64,000 nucleotides of DNA from CAMDBL01 sp964498125 (GTDB lineage Bacteria > Pseudomonadota > Alphaproteobacteria > Rhizobiales > Hyphomicrobiaceae): the NCBI GenBank assembly GCA_964498125.1, contig CAZCGE010000134.1, positions 88,724 through 152,723 of the forward strand, written 5' to 3'. The position numbers and the translations under genes were made by a program. Below, piece by piece: positions 8,754 through 17,473 of the stretch (position 1 is the stretch's first letter; each line of letters starts with the position of its first letter). The notes beneath the pieces were generated by a model that was not told the DNA's origin, did no database searches, and saw only the letters and a list, made by a program, of their open reading frames with translations.

Positions 8754-9338
8754 ATGCTGACGACTGTGTTGCGGGGTCTTTTCGGCTTTCTGGCCGCCTG
8801 CCTCGTTGCCGGGATCATCCAGGCTGGCTTTGCCACGGCGCCGGAACTGCTGGCTCAGCCTGGACAGGGGTTCCTTGACAGCCTGGCCGACGCCGCGAAG
8901 CGGACGATCGTTGCCACGATCTTTTCAGGGCTGTTTGCCGCGCCGTTTGTCGCCGTCGTCGTGCCGGTCTTGGCCTGGCAAAAAATGCGAAGTGTGCGTG
9001 TCGACGCAGCCATGGGACTGACGATCGCCGGCGCCGGCCAAGCGGTGCTCTATGCCTTCGAGGCCGCAAACCAGTCCTCGATCGCCAATTGGTATGCGGC
9101 GGCGGCATTTGGTTGTGCCGGGCTGGCAGGCGGCCTGACCTTCGGGCTATTGGCAATGCCAAGGCCGGACACGCCCCCGGCCGAGGGCGATCGGCCGCCA
9201 CCCGCCGCTGTTGCCCCGCCGCCGGTCATCGTTCGTGCGCCGGCTACCCCGGCACAGCCCGCGAGCGGCTGGCCAGCGCGGCCCGCCATTCCACCCGCGG
9301 CCCCTGTAGCAGCACCCCTGCCGCGCAAGCCGACCTGA
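8754..9338 (+). CDS. Hypothetical membrane protein with Pro/Ala-rich tail
   Basis: I do not recognise this 194-residue protein. The first 135 residues contain about four hydrophobic segments (LRGLFGFLAACLVAGIIQAG, TIFSGLFAAPFVAVVVPVLA, a GLTIAGAGQAVLYAF segment and AAFGCAGLAGGLTFGLLAM). The remaining 55 are almost entirely Pro, Ala and Val, as in a cytoplasmic or periplasmic flexible tail. The start at 8754 follows AAGGGAGGCAGT, a strong ribosome-binding site. The 276 bp before it, after ilvE, hold no other convincing gene. It stands alone on the plus strand and its role is unknown. Confidence 0.65.
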   Translation: MLTTVLRGLFGFLAACLVAGIIQAGFATAPELLAQPGQGFLDSLADAAKRTIVATIFSGLFAAPFVAVVVPVLAWQKMRSVRVDAAMGLTIAGAGQAVLYAFEAANQSSIANWYAAAAFGCAGLAGGLTFGLLAMPRPDTPPAEGDRPPPAAVAPPPVIVRAPATPAQPASGWPARPAIPPAAPVAAPLPRKPT

Positions 9339-9504
9339 GCAACAGTCGCCCTCGGCAACAGCCAGGCGGGCATTCACGGAATTTTATCAGCAATCAGCAT
9401 TTATTGCGGTGCGGAAGCTATTGCTGCACTGCAATATGACTGCTATGATCGAGCTGCCCGGGCTCGATGACCGTTGTCCTGGAAAAAAGAAGGCGTGCCT
9501 GCTG

Positions 9505-10131
9505 ATGTTTGATCCCTTCATGCCACTGCAACTGGCGCAGGCCGCATCCCGACTGATGCTACACAATACCGCGTCCTCAATGGCATTGTGGACGGACGCA
9601 ACCAGGCAATCGACCGCGTACTGGGCCAATGTGGCGAATACCGCGGCAAATGACCTGACGCCGGCCGCACTGCGCCGCAAGACGACGCGGTCCTGGTATC
9701 GCCACCCAGATGCGATCGCGTCGCCGTTCCCCTTTGTCGCGACGGCATGGTCACCGTTTCAACCCTTCGCCGAGCCGATGGCGGCCATGATGCGCGCGGC
9801 GCCCGCCATGCCGTTCATGTCCGCGTTCATGGGCCCAGCGACAGGCATCTTCGCCCCCCAGGTGGCGGCGCCCTTCGACCTGATGGCGCCCTGGCAGGCT
9901 TGGCTGCGCCTGTTTCCTCGCCCCTCCGGCATACCCGCATGGCCCATGGCGGCGGTGCTGATGGCCGCCGGCATGCCGCAACGCGCTGCCTGGCCCACGG
10001 CTGAGGCCAGCGCCCACGTCATCGCCGCAGCGCAGCAGACTGCCAAGGGCGTCGAGGAGATGTTCGCCAGCTACCGGTCCGAAGGCGGCCACGCGCAGGT
10101 CCTGATCGGCCGGTCCGGTCGCGTTCACTAG
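9505..10131 (+). CDS. Hypothetical Ala/Met/Pro-rich protein, possibly phasin-like
   Basis: This 208-residue protein is unusually rich in Met, Ala, Pro and Trp. The N-terminal 60 residues look amphipathic and helical (LQLAQAASRLMLHNTASSM and following), the middle is full of PF/MPF repeats (PFPFVATAWSPFQPF, MPFMSAFMGP), and the C-terminus is helical with AAQQTAKGVEEMFASYRSEGG. Such composition occurs in granule-associated or phasin-like proteins, but no diagnostic motif is present, so this is only a suggestion. The ATG at 9505 follows AAGAAGG. The open frame continues upstream to 9409 without a better site. Confidence 0.55.
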   Translation: MFDPFMPLQLAQAASRLMLHNTASSMALWTDATRQSTAYWANVANTAANDLTPAALRRKTTRSWYRHPDAIASPFPFVATAWSPFQPFAEPMAAMMRAAPAMPFMSAFMGPATGIFAPQVAAPFDLMAPWQAWLRLFPRPSGIPAWPMAAVLMAAGMPQRAAWPTAEASAHVIAAAQQTAKGVEEMFASYRSEGGHAQVLIGRSGRVH

Positions 10132-10173
10132 AGCATTTTCCATTCGAATCGAATCAGCGGCGGGTCCGAGCCC

Positions 10174-11619
10174 CTATTTCGTCTCTTCCGGCGCGCGATG
10201 ATAGATGTCGTCGGTGCGCACGATGTCATCCTCGCCGAGATAGGAGCCGATCTGCACCTCGATGATTTCCAGTGGCACCATGCCGGGGTTCTCCAAGCGG
10301 TGCCATTGCGTCGCGACAATGTAGACGCTCTCGTTTTCGCGCACGAGCTTGTCGCTGTCGCCGACCGTGACCTTGGCGGTGCCCTGCACCACCACCCAGT
10401 GTTCCGAGCGATGGTGGTGCATCTGCAGCGACAGCTTGCCCCCCGGTTTGACGTGCAGCACCTTCACCTGGAAGCGCGGGCCGATCGACAGTGTCTCGAA
10501 GAACCCCCACGGCCGGTAGCTGCGCAGGTGCTGAGCCTGCTCCTTGCGTCCTGACGTGCGCAGCCGGGCGACGATCGTCGAGACCTCTTGCGCGCGCGAT
10601 TTGTCGGCGACCAGCAAGGCATCGGGCGTGTCGACGATGATCAGGTCCTTGACGCCAATGGTGGCGACCAGCGATTTCTCGGCGTGAATGTAACTGTTGG
10701 AGGTGTCTTCCAGGATCGCATCGCCGTGTACGGCGTTTCCGGCCGCATCGCGTGGCGCGATATCCCACAGCGACGACCAGGAGCCGACGTCATTCCAACC
10801 GACATCGATCGGCAGCATGGCGGCCGCCGCGGTCTTCTCCATGACCGCATAGTCGACGGAGATGTTGGGCGAGGCAGCGAAAGCAGCGCCGTCCAGGCGC
10901 AGGAAGCCAAGGTCGACCGTCGCACCGGCAAGTGCCGCCTGGGCCGCCGCGAGTATGGCTGGCTCGAGCTTTGCCAGCTCGTCGATGAACGTGCGCGCGT
11001 GCAATACGAAGATGCCGCTGTTCCAATAGTAGCGCCCATCGGCCAGATAGCGTTCCGCGGTGGCGCGATCAGGCTTCTCGGTGAACGCCTCGACCGCGTA
11101 GGCGCCACCTGCACCCTTTGCGAGCGGCTGGCCCTGACGGATGTATCCATAGCCGGTGAGGGGTGCATCTGGCTTGATGCCAAACAGCACCAGCCTGCCG
11201 GTGGCGGCGACCGCGCCGGCATGGCGCACCGCGTCGGCAAAGCGGCTCTGCTCGCGGATCGCGTGATCCGAGGGCATCACCGCCAGCACGCCATCGGCAT
11301 CGGTCTCGGCAACGGCTAGAGCCGCCACCGCGATCGCGGCAGCGGTATTGCGGGCGACGGGCTCCAGGATGATCTGCCTGGCGGCCACGCCGGCACGCGC
11401 CAACTCGTCCTGGACGAGGAAGCGGTGATCGTTGTTGCACAGCAGGATCGGCGGATGAAACCCGCCTTCGGCCGCCAGCCGCTGCACTGTCGTGCCGAGC
11501 AAACTCGTGGCTTGGCCATGGAAAAAACGGATGAACTGCTTCGGATACATGGCTCTGGACAGCGGCCACAGTCGCGTCCCCGAGCCGCCCGACAAAATCA
11601 CCGGGTGAATTGCGCGCAT
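10174..11619 (-). CDS. manC: Mannose-1-phosphate guanylyltransferase / mannose-6-phosphate isomerase
   Basis: This is a bifunctional enzyme of GDP-mannose synthesis for exopolysaccharide or lipopolysaccharide. It has 481 residues, typical of ManC/AlgA/CpsB. The nucleotidyltransferase signature LSGGSGTRLWPLSR and the PKQF motif lie at the start, with FTEKPDRATAERYL and YYWNSGIFV in mid-domain. The C-terminal cupin (type II phosphomannose isomerase) shows YRPWGFFETL, KPGGKLSLQMHHHRSEHWVVV and the metal-binding His cluster. No other polysaccharide gene is adjacent. A conserved alphaproteobacterial-style palindromic stretch (TTCGAATCGAATC) lies just downstream at about 10144-10156. Confidence 0.93.
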   Translation of the reverse strand: MRAIHPVILSGGSGTRLWPLSRAMYPKQFIRFFHGQATSLLGTTVQRLAAEGGFHPPILLCNNDHRFLVQDELARAGVAARQIILEPVARNTAAAIAVAALAVAETDADGVLAVMPSDHAIREQSRFADAVRHAGAVAATGRLVLFGIKPDAPLTGYGYIRQGQPLAKGAGGAYAVEAFTEKPDRATAERYLADGRYYWNSGIFVLHARTFIDELAKLEPAILAAAQAALAGATVDLGFLRLDGAAFAASPNISVDYAVMEKTAAAAMLPIDVGWNDVGSWSSLWDIAPRDAAGNAVHGDAILEDTSNSYIHAEKSLVATIGVKDLIIVDTPDALLVADKSRAQEVSTIVARLRTSGRKEQAQHLRSYRPWGFFETLSIGPRFQVKVLHVKPGGKLSLQMHHHRSEHWVVVQGTAKVTVGDSDKLVRENESVYIVATQWHRLENPGMVPLEIIEVQIGSYLGEDDIVRTDDIYHRAPEETK

Positions 11620-11805
11620 CTTGCCTCGTCAGCCAGCCGCCTCGCCATGCCGAGATCCAGTCCCGCACAGCGCTCACGTTTTCGCCGACACCATCACGCG
11701 AGATCAGGTCGAACACAAGACCCGTTAAGGACAGGCTGGCCGCCAAATCTGTCCGCTGCCAACCGGGCATCGACAGCGGCGACATCGCGCAATCCACAAT
11801 AATGG

Positions 11806-13776
11806 CTAGCGATTGGTCAGGCGCTCGCGCAGTGAGCGGAACGCACTGGCGTTCTGCGCCGCGGTGGCAGCGTCGGTCACCGGCACGTGGGCGGGCTCTG
11901 GGCGCGCGGGGACCGGCTTGCGCTGGCCTGTTTGAGCGGGCGACACAATCGGGCGAAGCTGACCATCCGCGGGCCGCCGCGCTGCGCCGGCTGCGGCGAT
12001 ATGCTGGTGCTCCAGCCCCGAGCCGTTGTCCTCCCCGCCTTGCGCCTCCAGATCGCTTGCGCCCTGAATCCCCATCGCTTCCGCGAACATGGCGAGGTTC
12101 TGGTGCTCATGGTTGCCGGCACCCGACGAGCGCCAGCGATCCACGACGGCCTCGAGCAGGCTTTCGTTGCCGACAGAATGCTGCCACTTCTCCGAGAACC
12201 GCGCCGTCGACGACCGCGGTAGGGCCGATTGGGGCAACTCGTCGAACTTGATGCGCACGGGCAGCGCCACGCCGTCACCAAAGGCAATGGCCTCGCGCTG
12301 GCCAAGCGCCCCGAGAAACTCCAGCAGTCCCGAGCCGGTGTCCGACACCGCCGAGGTGACAATCGCCTGGTCGCGATCATTCGACATGCGCAGCGCAAAC
12401 ACCGTATTGCACTGCGACAGGATGGTCGGATCAATCTCGGCGGGACGCTGGGTGACGATGCACAGCGAGGCGCCGTACTTGCGGCCCTCCTTGGCAATCT
12501 TGGCGATGGCGCGCTTGCATGGCTCGAAGCCCAGGTTGGAATTGAGCGGCACGTAGCGATGCGCTTCCTCGCAGATGATCGTCACCGGCACCTGGCCCTC
12601 CGACCACAGTGCGAAATCGAACGTCAGCCGGCAGATGACCGACACGACGACGCTGACGATCTCGGTGGGCAGGCCCGTCAACTCGAGGATGGTGATCGGC
12701 TTGTTGTTGACCGGCACGCGGAAGATGCGACCGAGCACCTGCGCCATGCCGTCATAGACGGTGAGCGAACCGAACATGAAGGCGTAACGGCCGTCCTGGG
12801 TGACGCTATCGATGGCGGACTTGAGGGCGCGATAGGGCTGCAGGTCCCGCTTGTTCTCGAGCCGGCCCATCCGCTCGTCGATCACCGCGGTGAGGTCGGA
12901 GATGCGATAGGGAACCGGTGTGTCGACGGTGAAGCGGCCGTTATCGAGGGGACCACGGCGCACATGCTGTTTGTCATTCTGGCGCCCGGCGCTGTAGCGG
13001 CCCTTGGCTATGGGAATCAGTTCCTGCAACAGCTCGATTTCGGCCTTGCGCGAGGTGTCACCAACCAGCACCTCGACGATCTCCTCGAAGTTGAGGAGCC
13101 AGTAAGGCAGATGCATGTTGCGGGGGCTGATCACCTCGGCCTGATCGCCGAATGCGGTCGCATATTCGTTGTGCGGATCGAGCAAGACCATGTGCGCGGC
13201 CGGATTCTTGCTCAGAATGGCCCGCAGGATCAGCGCGGTGGTGCAGGACTTGCCGGTGCCTGTCGTGCCGAGAATGGCAAAATGCTTGCCGAGCAGCTCA
13301 TCGATCCGGATCATGGCCGGGATCGAAGCATCCTGCTTGATCGTGCCAACGCGCACGGAGGACTTGGCATCGCCATGGAAGGCGCGCTGCAGCTCGGGTT
13401 TGGTGGCGACGCGCACGCGATCGCCCAGGCCGGGATAAATCGTGACGCCACGATTGAAGGCCTCCGGACGCGTATCCAACTGCTTCCAGATCTCGCCGAC
13501 CAGGCCAAGCTCCGCAATCCAGATCTCGGACTCCTTGTCGCCCTGTGAGGGGACGGGTACGGATAGGCCGGTCACGATGGCCAACACGATGGTGGTGTCG
13601 GTATCGATCGCCAACAGCGTGCCCATCTCTGGGCGCGGCAGGGCCTGCCGCGATCGCCCATCAATCACCGCATCGAGCAACACGATGGCCTTGGAACCGG
13701 TAACAGCGACGATTCGGCCAATCGAGCTGTCTGGGATCGTCAGTCCGTCATCACCGGAAAGGATTGCCGACTGCAT
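11806..13776 (-). CDS. HerA/DUF87-type ATP-binding protein
   Basis: This 656-residue protein belongs to the HerA-FtsK ATPase superfamily. An N-terminal HAS-barrel-like region is followed by Walker A (ILGTTGTGKSCTTAL, near residue 175), VLLDPHNEYA, a Walker B region (VTIICEEAHRYVP) and the C-terminal HerA pattern LSQCNTVFALRMSNDRDQ plus GLLEFLGALGQREAIAFGD. HerA proteins pump or unwind DNA, often with NurA in end resection; no nurA is visible here. The ATG at 13776 lies 34 nt after the kinase stop; longer readings overlap that gene by 128 nt. The last 100 residues are low-complexity Pro/Ala/Gln. Its link with the upstream kinase is unexplained. Confidence 0.85.
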   Translation of the reverse strand: MQSAILSGDDGLTIPDSSIGRIVAVTGSKAIVLLDAVIDGRSRQALPRPEMGTLLAIDTDTTIVLAIVTGLSVPVPSQGDKESEIWIAELGLVGEIWKQLDTRPEAFNRGVTIYPGLGDRVRVATKPELQRAFHGDAKSSVRVGTIKQDASIPAMIRIDELLGKHFAILGTTGTGKSCTTALILRAILSKNPAAHMVLLDPHNEYATAFGDQAEVISPRNMHLPYWLLNFEEIVEVLVGDTSRKAEIELLQELIPIAKGRYSAGRQNDKQHVRRGPLDNGRFTVDTPVPYRISDLTAVIDERMGRLENKRDLQPYRALKSAIDSVTQDGRYAFMFGSLTVYDGMAQVLGRIFRVPVNNKPITILELTGLPTEIVSVVVSVICRLTFDFALWSEGQVPVTIICEEAHRYVPLNSNLGFEPCKRAIAKIAKEGRKYGASLCIVTQRPAEIDPTILSQCNTVFALRMSNDRDQAIVTSAVSDTGSGLLEFLGALGQREAIAFGDGVALPVRIKFDELPQSALPRSSTARFSEKWQHSVGNESLLEAVVDRWRSSGAGNHEHQNLAMFAEAMGIQGASDLEAQGGEDNGSGLEHQHIAAAGAARRPADGQLRPIVSPAQTGQRKPVPARPEPAHVPVTDAATAAQNASAFRSLRERLTNR

Positions 13777-13810
13777 GTGCTTCAGGTCCCTTGCTACCGA
13801 GATTTTCGCA

Positions 13811-14707
13811 TCAAAACGTAGAGCCTTGCCCAAATACGGCGTCGCGACCCTCGTGAATGTTGACGAGATGGCGCGGCGGCAATGACACGATGACTGTGGT
13901 GCCCTCGTCCTTGACGCTGCGGATCTCGATCTGACCACCGTGCAGTTCGATCAGTGCCTTGGCGATCGGCAGGCCGAGGCCGGCACCCTCGCGCCAGCGT
14001 GCGCGGCCGCCATCGACCTGTCCGAACGGCGTCAGGGCGATTTTCAACTCTTCTTCGGTCATGCCGACGCCGGCATCATGAATCTGCACGTAAACGCCGC
14101 CTTCCTCGGTCCGCGTCGCCCGCACGGCGACGGCTCCACCGGCGCGCGAGAACTTGATGGCATTGCCAAACAGATTGGTGAAAATCTGCCGCAATTTTAC
14201 CGGGTCGCCGCGGATCGGGCCAAGCGCCGGCGCAATTTCCTTGTCCAAAGTGACATGGGCCTCGTTGGCCTGCTGCTGCAGCGATGCCAGGCAGGACAGC
14301 AGGACTTCGCTGAGCGCCACCTCCCGGCTGTCCAGCGTGTAGCGGCCGCTCTGAATCTTGGAAATGTCGAGGACGTCGTTGATGACCGACAGCAGGTGGC
14401 TTGCGGCGTCGTTCACGAGATTGGCGTACTCGACAATCTCATTATCTGGCAGGTGGCGCCGATCCTGCTCCATCAGGAGCTTGGAAAACCCGATGACGGT
14501 ATTCAACGGCGTCCTGAGTTCATGACTCATGTTCGAGATGAACTCGGACTTGACCTTGCTGGCAAGCTCGGCCTCGATGCGGGCGGCATGCTCGGCCTTG
14601 CGTGTGCGGTTGCGCAGCACAGCATCGGCAAGCAACGTCGAGTACTCGCCCATGAGCGAGTTGCTGTTGCCCTTTGCAGCTTTGGCATGGAACATTGCGA
14701 CACGCAT
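13811..14707 (-). CDS. Cytosolic histidine kinase (PleC/DivJ-like catalytic core)
   Basis: This 298-residue kinase has no membrane helix or sensor domain. After a 50-residue helical lead, the HisKA domain carries ISNMSHELRTPLNTVIGFS with His62, then a HATPase_c domain with NLFGNAIKFS, HDAGVGMTEEELKIAL and GAGLGLPIAKALIELHGG. The HisKA and ATPase sequences resemble the PleC/DivJ cell-cycle kinases of alphaproteobacteria. Without a sensor it may be controlled by a partner protein. It precedes the HerA-type ATPase gene by 34 nt on the same strand, so the two are probably co-transcribed. No receiver domain or regulator gene is adjacent. Confidence 0.85.
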   Translation of the reverse strand: MRVAMFHAKAAKGNSNSLMGEYSTLLADAVLRNRTRKAEHAARIEAELASKVKSEFISNMSHELRTPLNTVIGFSKLLMEQDRRHLPDNEIVEYANLVNDAASHLLSVINDVLDISKIQSGRYTLDSREVALSEVLLSCLASLQQQANEAHVTLDKEIAPALGPIRGDPVKLRQIFTNLFGNAIKFSRAGGAVAVRATRTEEGGVYVQIHDAGVGMTEEELKIALTPFGQVDGGRARWREGAGLGLPIAKALIELHGGQIEIRSVKDEGTTVIVSLPPRHLVNIHEGRDAVFGQGSTF

Positions 14708-15011
14708 CTTCCCGCTACAGATAGATCAAATGTAGGTATCATTTAATAAGGTCCGGTTAAGAGGGGGAGGGCGGCGCCGCAACCCTTGGCCAGAACCTTG
14801 GAAAAGAAGGCTCTGGTGCTGCAACTCGGGCTTCCGGCCACAGCGCTGGGGACCGCTCGCCATGCGATCTGGTACCCCTTCCCGACCTCAGCCTTGTCGG
14901 CCCAGCATTGTCGGCCCAGCCTTGCCGGGTTGTGTCTCGACCCAGCCTGCCTGTACGATTGGGATCGCACCGGCGGGTGGGCAAGACCAACCCGTCCGGC
15001 AGGAGGAGCCG

Positions 15012-16127
15012 ATGGTCGAACGTTTCATCTACAATGGCTTGCCATCTCGCGTCATTTTTGGCTCTGGAACGCTGGCCGAGCTGCCGGCCGAGGTCGACCG
15101 GCTCGGCGCCAGGCGAGCGCTCATCCTGACAACGCCGACGCGCACGGGGTGGGGGAACGCGATTGCGACCAGACTTGGCAACCGCGCGGCGGGCGTATTC
15201 TCAGGCGCCGTCATGCACACGCCGTTCGATGTGACCGACAAGGCCATGCAGGTCGTCAAGGACACCCGAGCCGATTGCGTCATTGCCATGGGCGGCGGTT
15301 CGACCATTGGATTGGCCAAGGCCATCGCCTTGAGGACTAGCCTGCCGCAAGTCGCCGTTCCAACGACCTACGCCGGATCGGAAATGACGCCGATCCTGGG
15401 TGAAACGCGGGACGGCGTGAAATCCACCCAGCGCAGTCTCGAGGTTCTGCCCGAGACCGTGATCTATGACGTTGACTTGACGCTGACCATGCCGCCGCAG
15501 TTGTCGGGCATCAGCGGCATCAATGCCATCGCCCACGCGGTCGAGGCCCTATACGCCCAGGACCGCAACCCAATCATCGGTATCATGGCCGAGGAGTCGA
15601 TTTCCGCCTTGGGCCGGGCACTGCCGCGCATCGTCGAGAACCCGAAGGATGCGACGGCGCGTGGCGATGCGCTTTATGGTGCCTGGCTCGCGGGCACCTG
15701 CCTGGGCGTTGTCGGCATGGCGCTGCACCACAAGCTCTGCCATACCCTCGGCGGCACGTTCAACCTGCCGCATGCGGAGACCCATACGATCATGCTGCCG
15801 CATGCCACGGCCTATAATGCGCCTGCCACGCCCGACGCCATGGCCCGCATTGCGCGTGCCCTTGGCGCCAAGGATGCCGCGCCCGGTCTCTATGGGTTGG
15901 CGCAAAAGGTCGGTGCCAAGCTCGCCCTGCGTGACCTCGGCATGCCGGAAGGCGGCATTGACAAGGCGGCCACCTTGCGACCCAAAACCCCTATTGGAAT
16001 CCGCGCCCAATCGAGCGTGGCGCCATTCGTGACCTCATCGCCCGCGCCTGGGCAGGAGAGCCACCGCAGTCGACATGACATCACAGGACCCAACACAACG
16101 AGGAGCCAGCAATGGCCAAAACGCTGA
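15012..16127 (+). CDS. Maleylacetate reductase (iron-containing ADH family), C-terminal frameshift
   Basis: Maleylacetate reductases convert maleylacetate to 3-oxoadipate at the end of chloroaromatic, resorcinol or hydroxyquinol degradation. The start at 15012 follows AGGAGGAGCCG. The core is typical: MGGGSTIGLAKAIAL, VPTTYAGSEMTPILG, GINAIAHAVEALYA and the metal-ligand region HHKLCHTLGGTFNLPHAETH. After GGIDKAAT (about residue 321) the frame reads an unrelated tail to 16127. Shifting by one base near 15971-15976 restores a family-like end (NPYWNPRPIERGAIRDLIAR) with a stop at 16076-16078. A one-base loss of C therefore changes the last 30 or so residues, either as a real mutation or a sequencing error. 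As read, it overlaps the next gene by 16 nt. Confidence 0.8.
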   Translation: MVERFIYNGLPSRVIFGSGTLAELPAEVDRLGARRALILTTPTRTGWGNAIATRLGNRAAGVFSGAVMHTPFDVTDKAMQVVKDTRADCVIAMGGGSTIGLAKAIALRTSLPQVAVPTTYAGSEMTPILGETRDGVKSTQRSLEVLPETVIYDVDLTLTMPPQLSGISGINAIAHAVEALYAQDRNPIIGIMAEESISALGRALPRIVENPKDATARGDALYGAWLAGTCLGVVGMALHHKLCHTLGGTFNLPHAETHTIMLPHATAYNAPATPDAMARIARALGAKDAAPGLYGLAQKVGAKLALRDLGMPEGGIDKAATLRPKTPIGIRAQSSVAPFVTSSPAPGQESHRSRHDITGPNTTRSQQWPKR

Positions 16128-17473
16128 TCAAGAACGCCATGATTGTCACGATGGACCGCCAGCTCGGTGATTTACTGCCGGGCGACATCCTGATCGACGG
16201 CGGCAAGATTGCAGCCATTGGCCGCAATCTGGATGCAGGCGGCGCCGAGATCATCGACGGCAGCAACCGCATCATCGCGCCGGGCTTCATCAACGCCCAC
16301 ATGCACACCTGGCAAGCGGCGCTGAAGGCGGTGGCCGCCAACTGGACCCTGCTCGAGTACTTCAAATGGATCCACGCCGGCCTCGCCACCCAGTTCCGGC
16401 CTGACGATATCGGCATCGCCAACCTGTTCGGCGCGCTGACCCAGATCAATGCCGGCACCACCACGCTGGTCGACTGGTGCCACAACAACCCGTCGCCCGA
16501 GCACACTGACGCCGCCATCGCCGGCCTGTTCGACTCTGGCATCCGCGCGGTCTTCCTGCACGGCTCGCCCAAGCCCGACCCCAAACCCGGCCAACCGCAT
16601 TTCTCAGAGGTCAACCACCCCCGCCACGAGATCGAGCGGCTGATGAAGGGCCGCCTAGCCAGCCGCGATCAACTCGTGACGCTCGGGCTCGCCATCCTCG
16701 GGCCGCACTATTCCACGCTCGACGTCTCGCGCCACGACTTCAAGCTGGCGCAGGAGCTCGGCCTGGTCGCCTCGATGCACCAGGCCGGCCCGATGCCGAA
16801 GACGCCCGGCGGCTGGGACATCCTGGAGAAGGACGGCCTGATCGGCCCCTATCTCAACATCGTACACGCCACCGACTTCGATGATCGGCGCTTGAAGCGG
16901 TTCATCGACAAGGGCGTGTCGTTCTCGGTGACGCCGGAGAGCGAGTGCTGCCATGGCCACGGCTGGCCGATCACCGGCCGCCTGCTCGCCCAGGGCGGCA
17001 ACCCGACGCTCGGCAACGACATCGAGACGCTGACCTCTGCTGACATGACGTCATCGATCCGCGTCGCGCTCGGCATCCAGCGCGCGCTCGACAACTCGGC
17101 CTCGCGCGAGCGCACGCAGTCCATCCCGGCGACCAGCACGGTGACGACGCGGCAGGCCTTGTCCTGGATCACCACGGAGCCGGCCAAGGCACTCGGCCTC
17201 GACAGCAAGATCGGCTCACTGACGCCCGGCAAGCAGGCCGACCTCGTCATGGTGCGCGCCGACGACCTCAACATCTGGCCGGCGCACGAGCCGGTGTCCT
17301 CGCTGGTCATGCAGACGAGCTTCGGCAACATCGACTCCGTGATGATCGCAGGACAGTGGAAGAAGCGCGGCGGCAAGCTGACGTACGGCGACATCGACCG
17401 CGCCAAGTCGCGGCTCAAGGCGTCCGGCGATCGCATCCTCGAGGCCATTGGCTACAAGAGGGGAACAGCATGA
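16112..17473 (+). CDS. Amidohydrolase / chlorohydrolase-like metal-dependent hydrolase
   Basis: This 453-residue enzyme belongs to the cytosine-deaminase/TrzA-AtzB type of amidohydrolases, which deaminate or dechlorinate ring amines. The metal-binding HxH is in PGFINAHMHTWQ (His63, His65). Further landmarks are GTTTLVDWCHN, a SMHQAG metal-ligand segment, VHATDF, and the conserved TPESECCHGHG and LGNDIETL Asp region. The C-terminal composite domain has SLTPGKQADLVMV. It lies between the maleylacetate reductase and two NAD(P)-dependent oxidoreductases on one strand, so it probably acts in the same catabolic route. Its substrate is not predictable. Confidence 0.85.
   Translation: MAKTLIKNAMIVTMDRQLGDLLPGDILIDGGKIAAIGRNLDAGGAEIIDGSNRIIAPGFINAHMHTWQAALKAVAANWTLLEYFKWIHAGLATQFRPDDIGIANLFGALTQINAGTTTLVDWCHNNPSPEHTDAAIAGLFDSGIRAVFLHGSPKPDPKPGQPHFSEVNHPRHEIERLMKGRLASRDQLVTLGLAILGPHYSTLDVSRHDFKLAQELGLVASMHQAGPMPKTPGGWDILEKDGLIGPYLNIVHATDFDDRRLKRFIDKGVSFSVTPESECCHGHGWPITGRLLAQGGNPTLGNDIETLTSADMTSSIRVALGIQRALDNSASRERTQSIPATSTVTTRQALSWITTEPAKALGLDSKIGSLTPGKQADLVMVRADDLNIWPAHEPVSSLVMQTSFGNIDSVMIAGQWKKRGGKLTYGDIDRAKSRLKASGDRILEAIGYKRGTA

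Noticed and set aside
10132..10173. TTCGAATCGAATC palindromic stretch after the hypothetical gene
   Set aside because: Resembles a common alphaproteobacterial intergenic repeat, but only one imperfect copy is here, so it is mentioned only in the manC entry.
12229..13548. 439-codon plus-strand open frame opposite the HerA ATPase gene
   Set aside because: Low-complexity translation with no start signal, fully antisense to a gene with clear Walker motifs.
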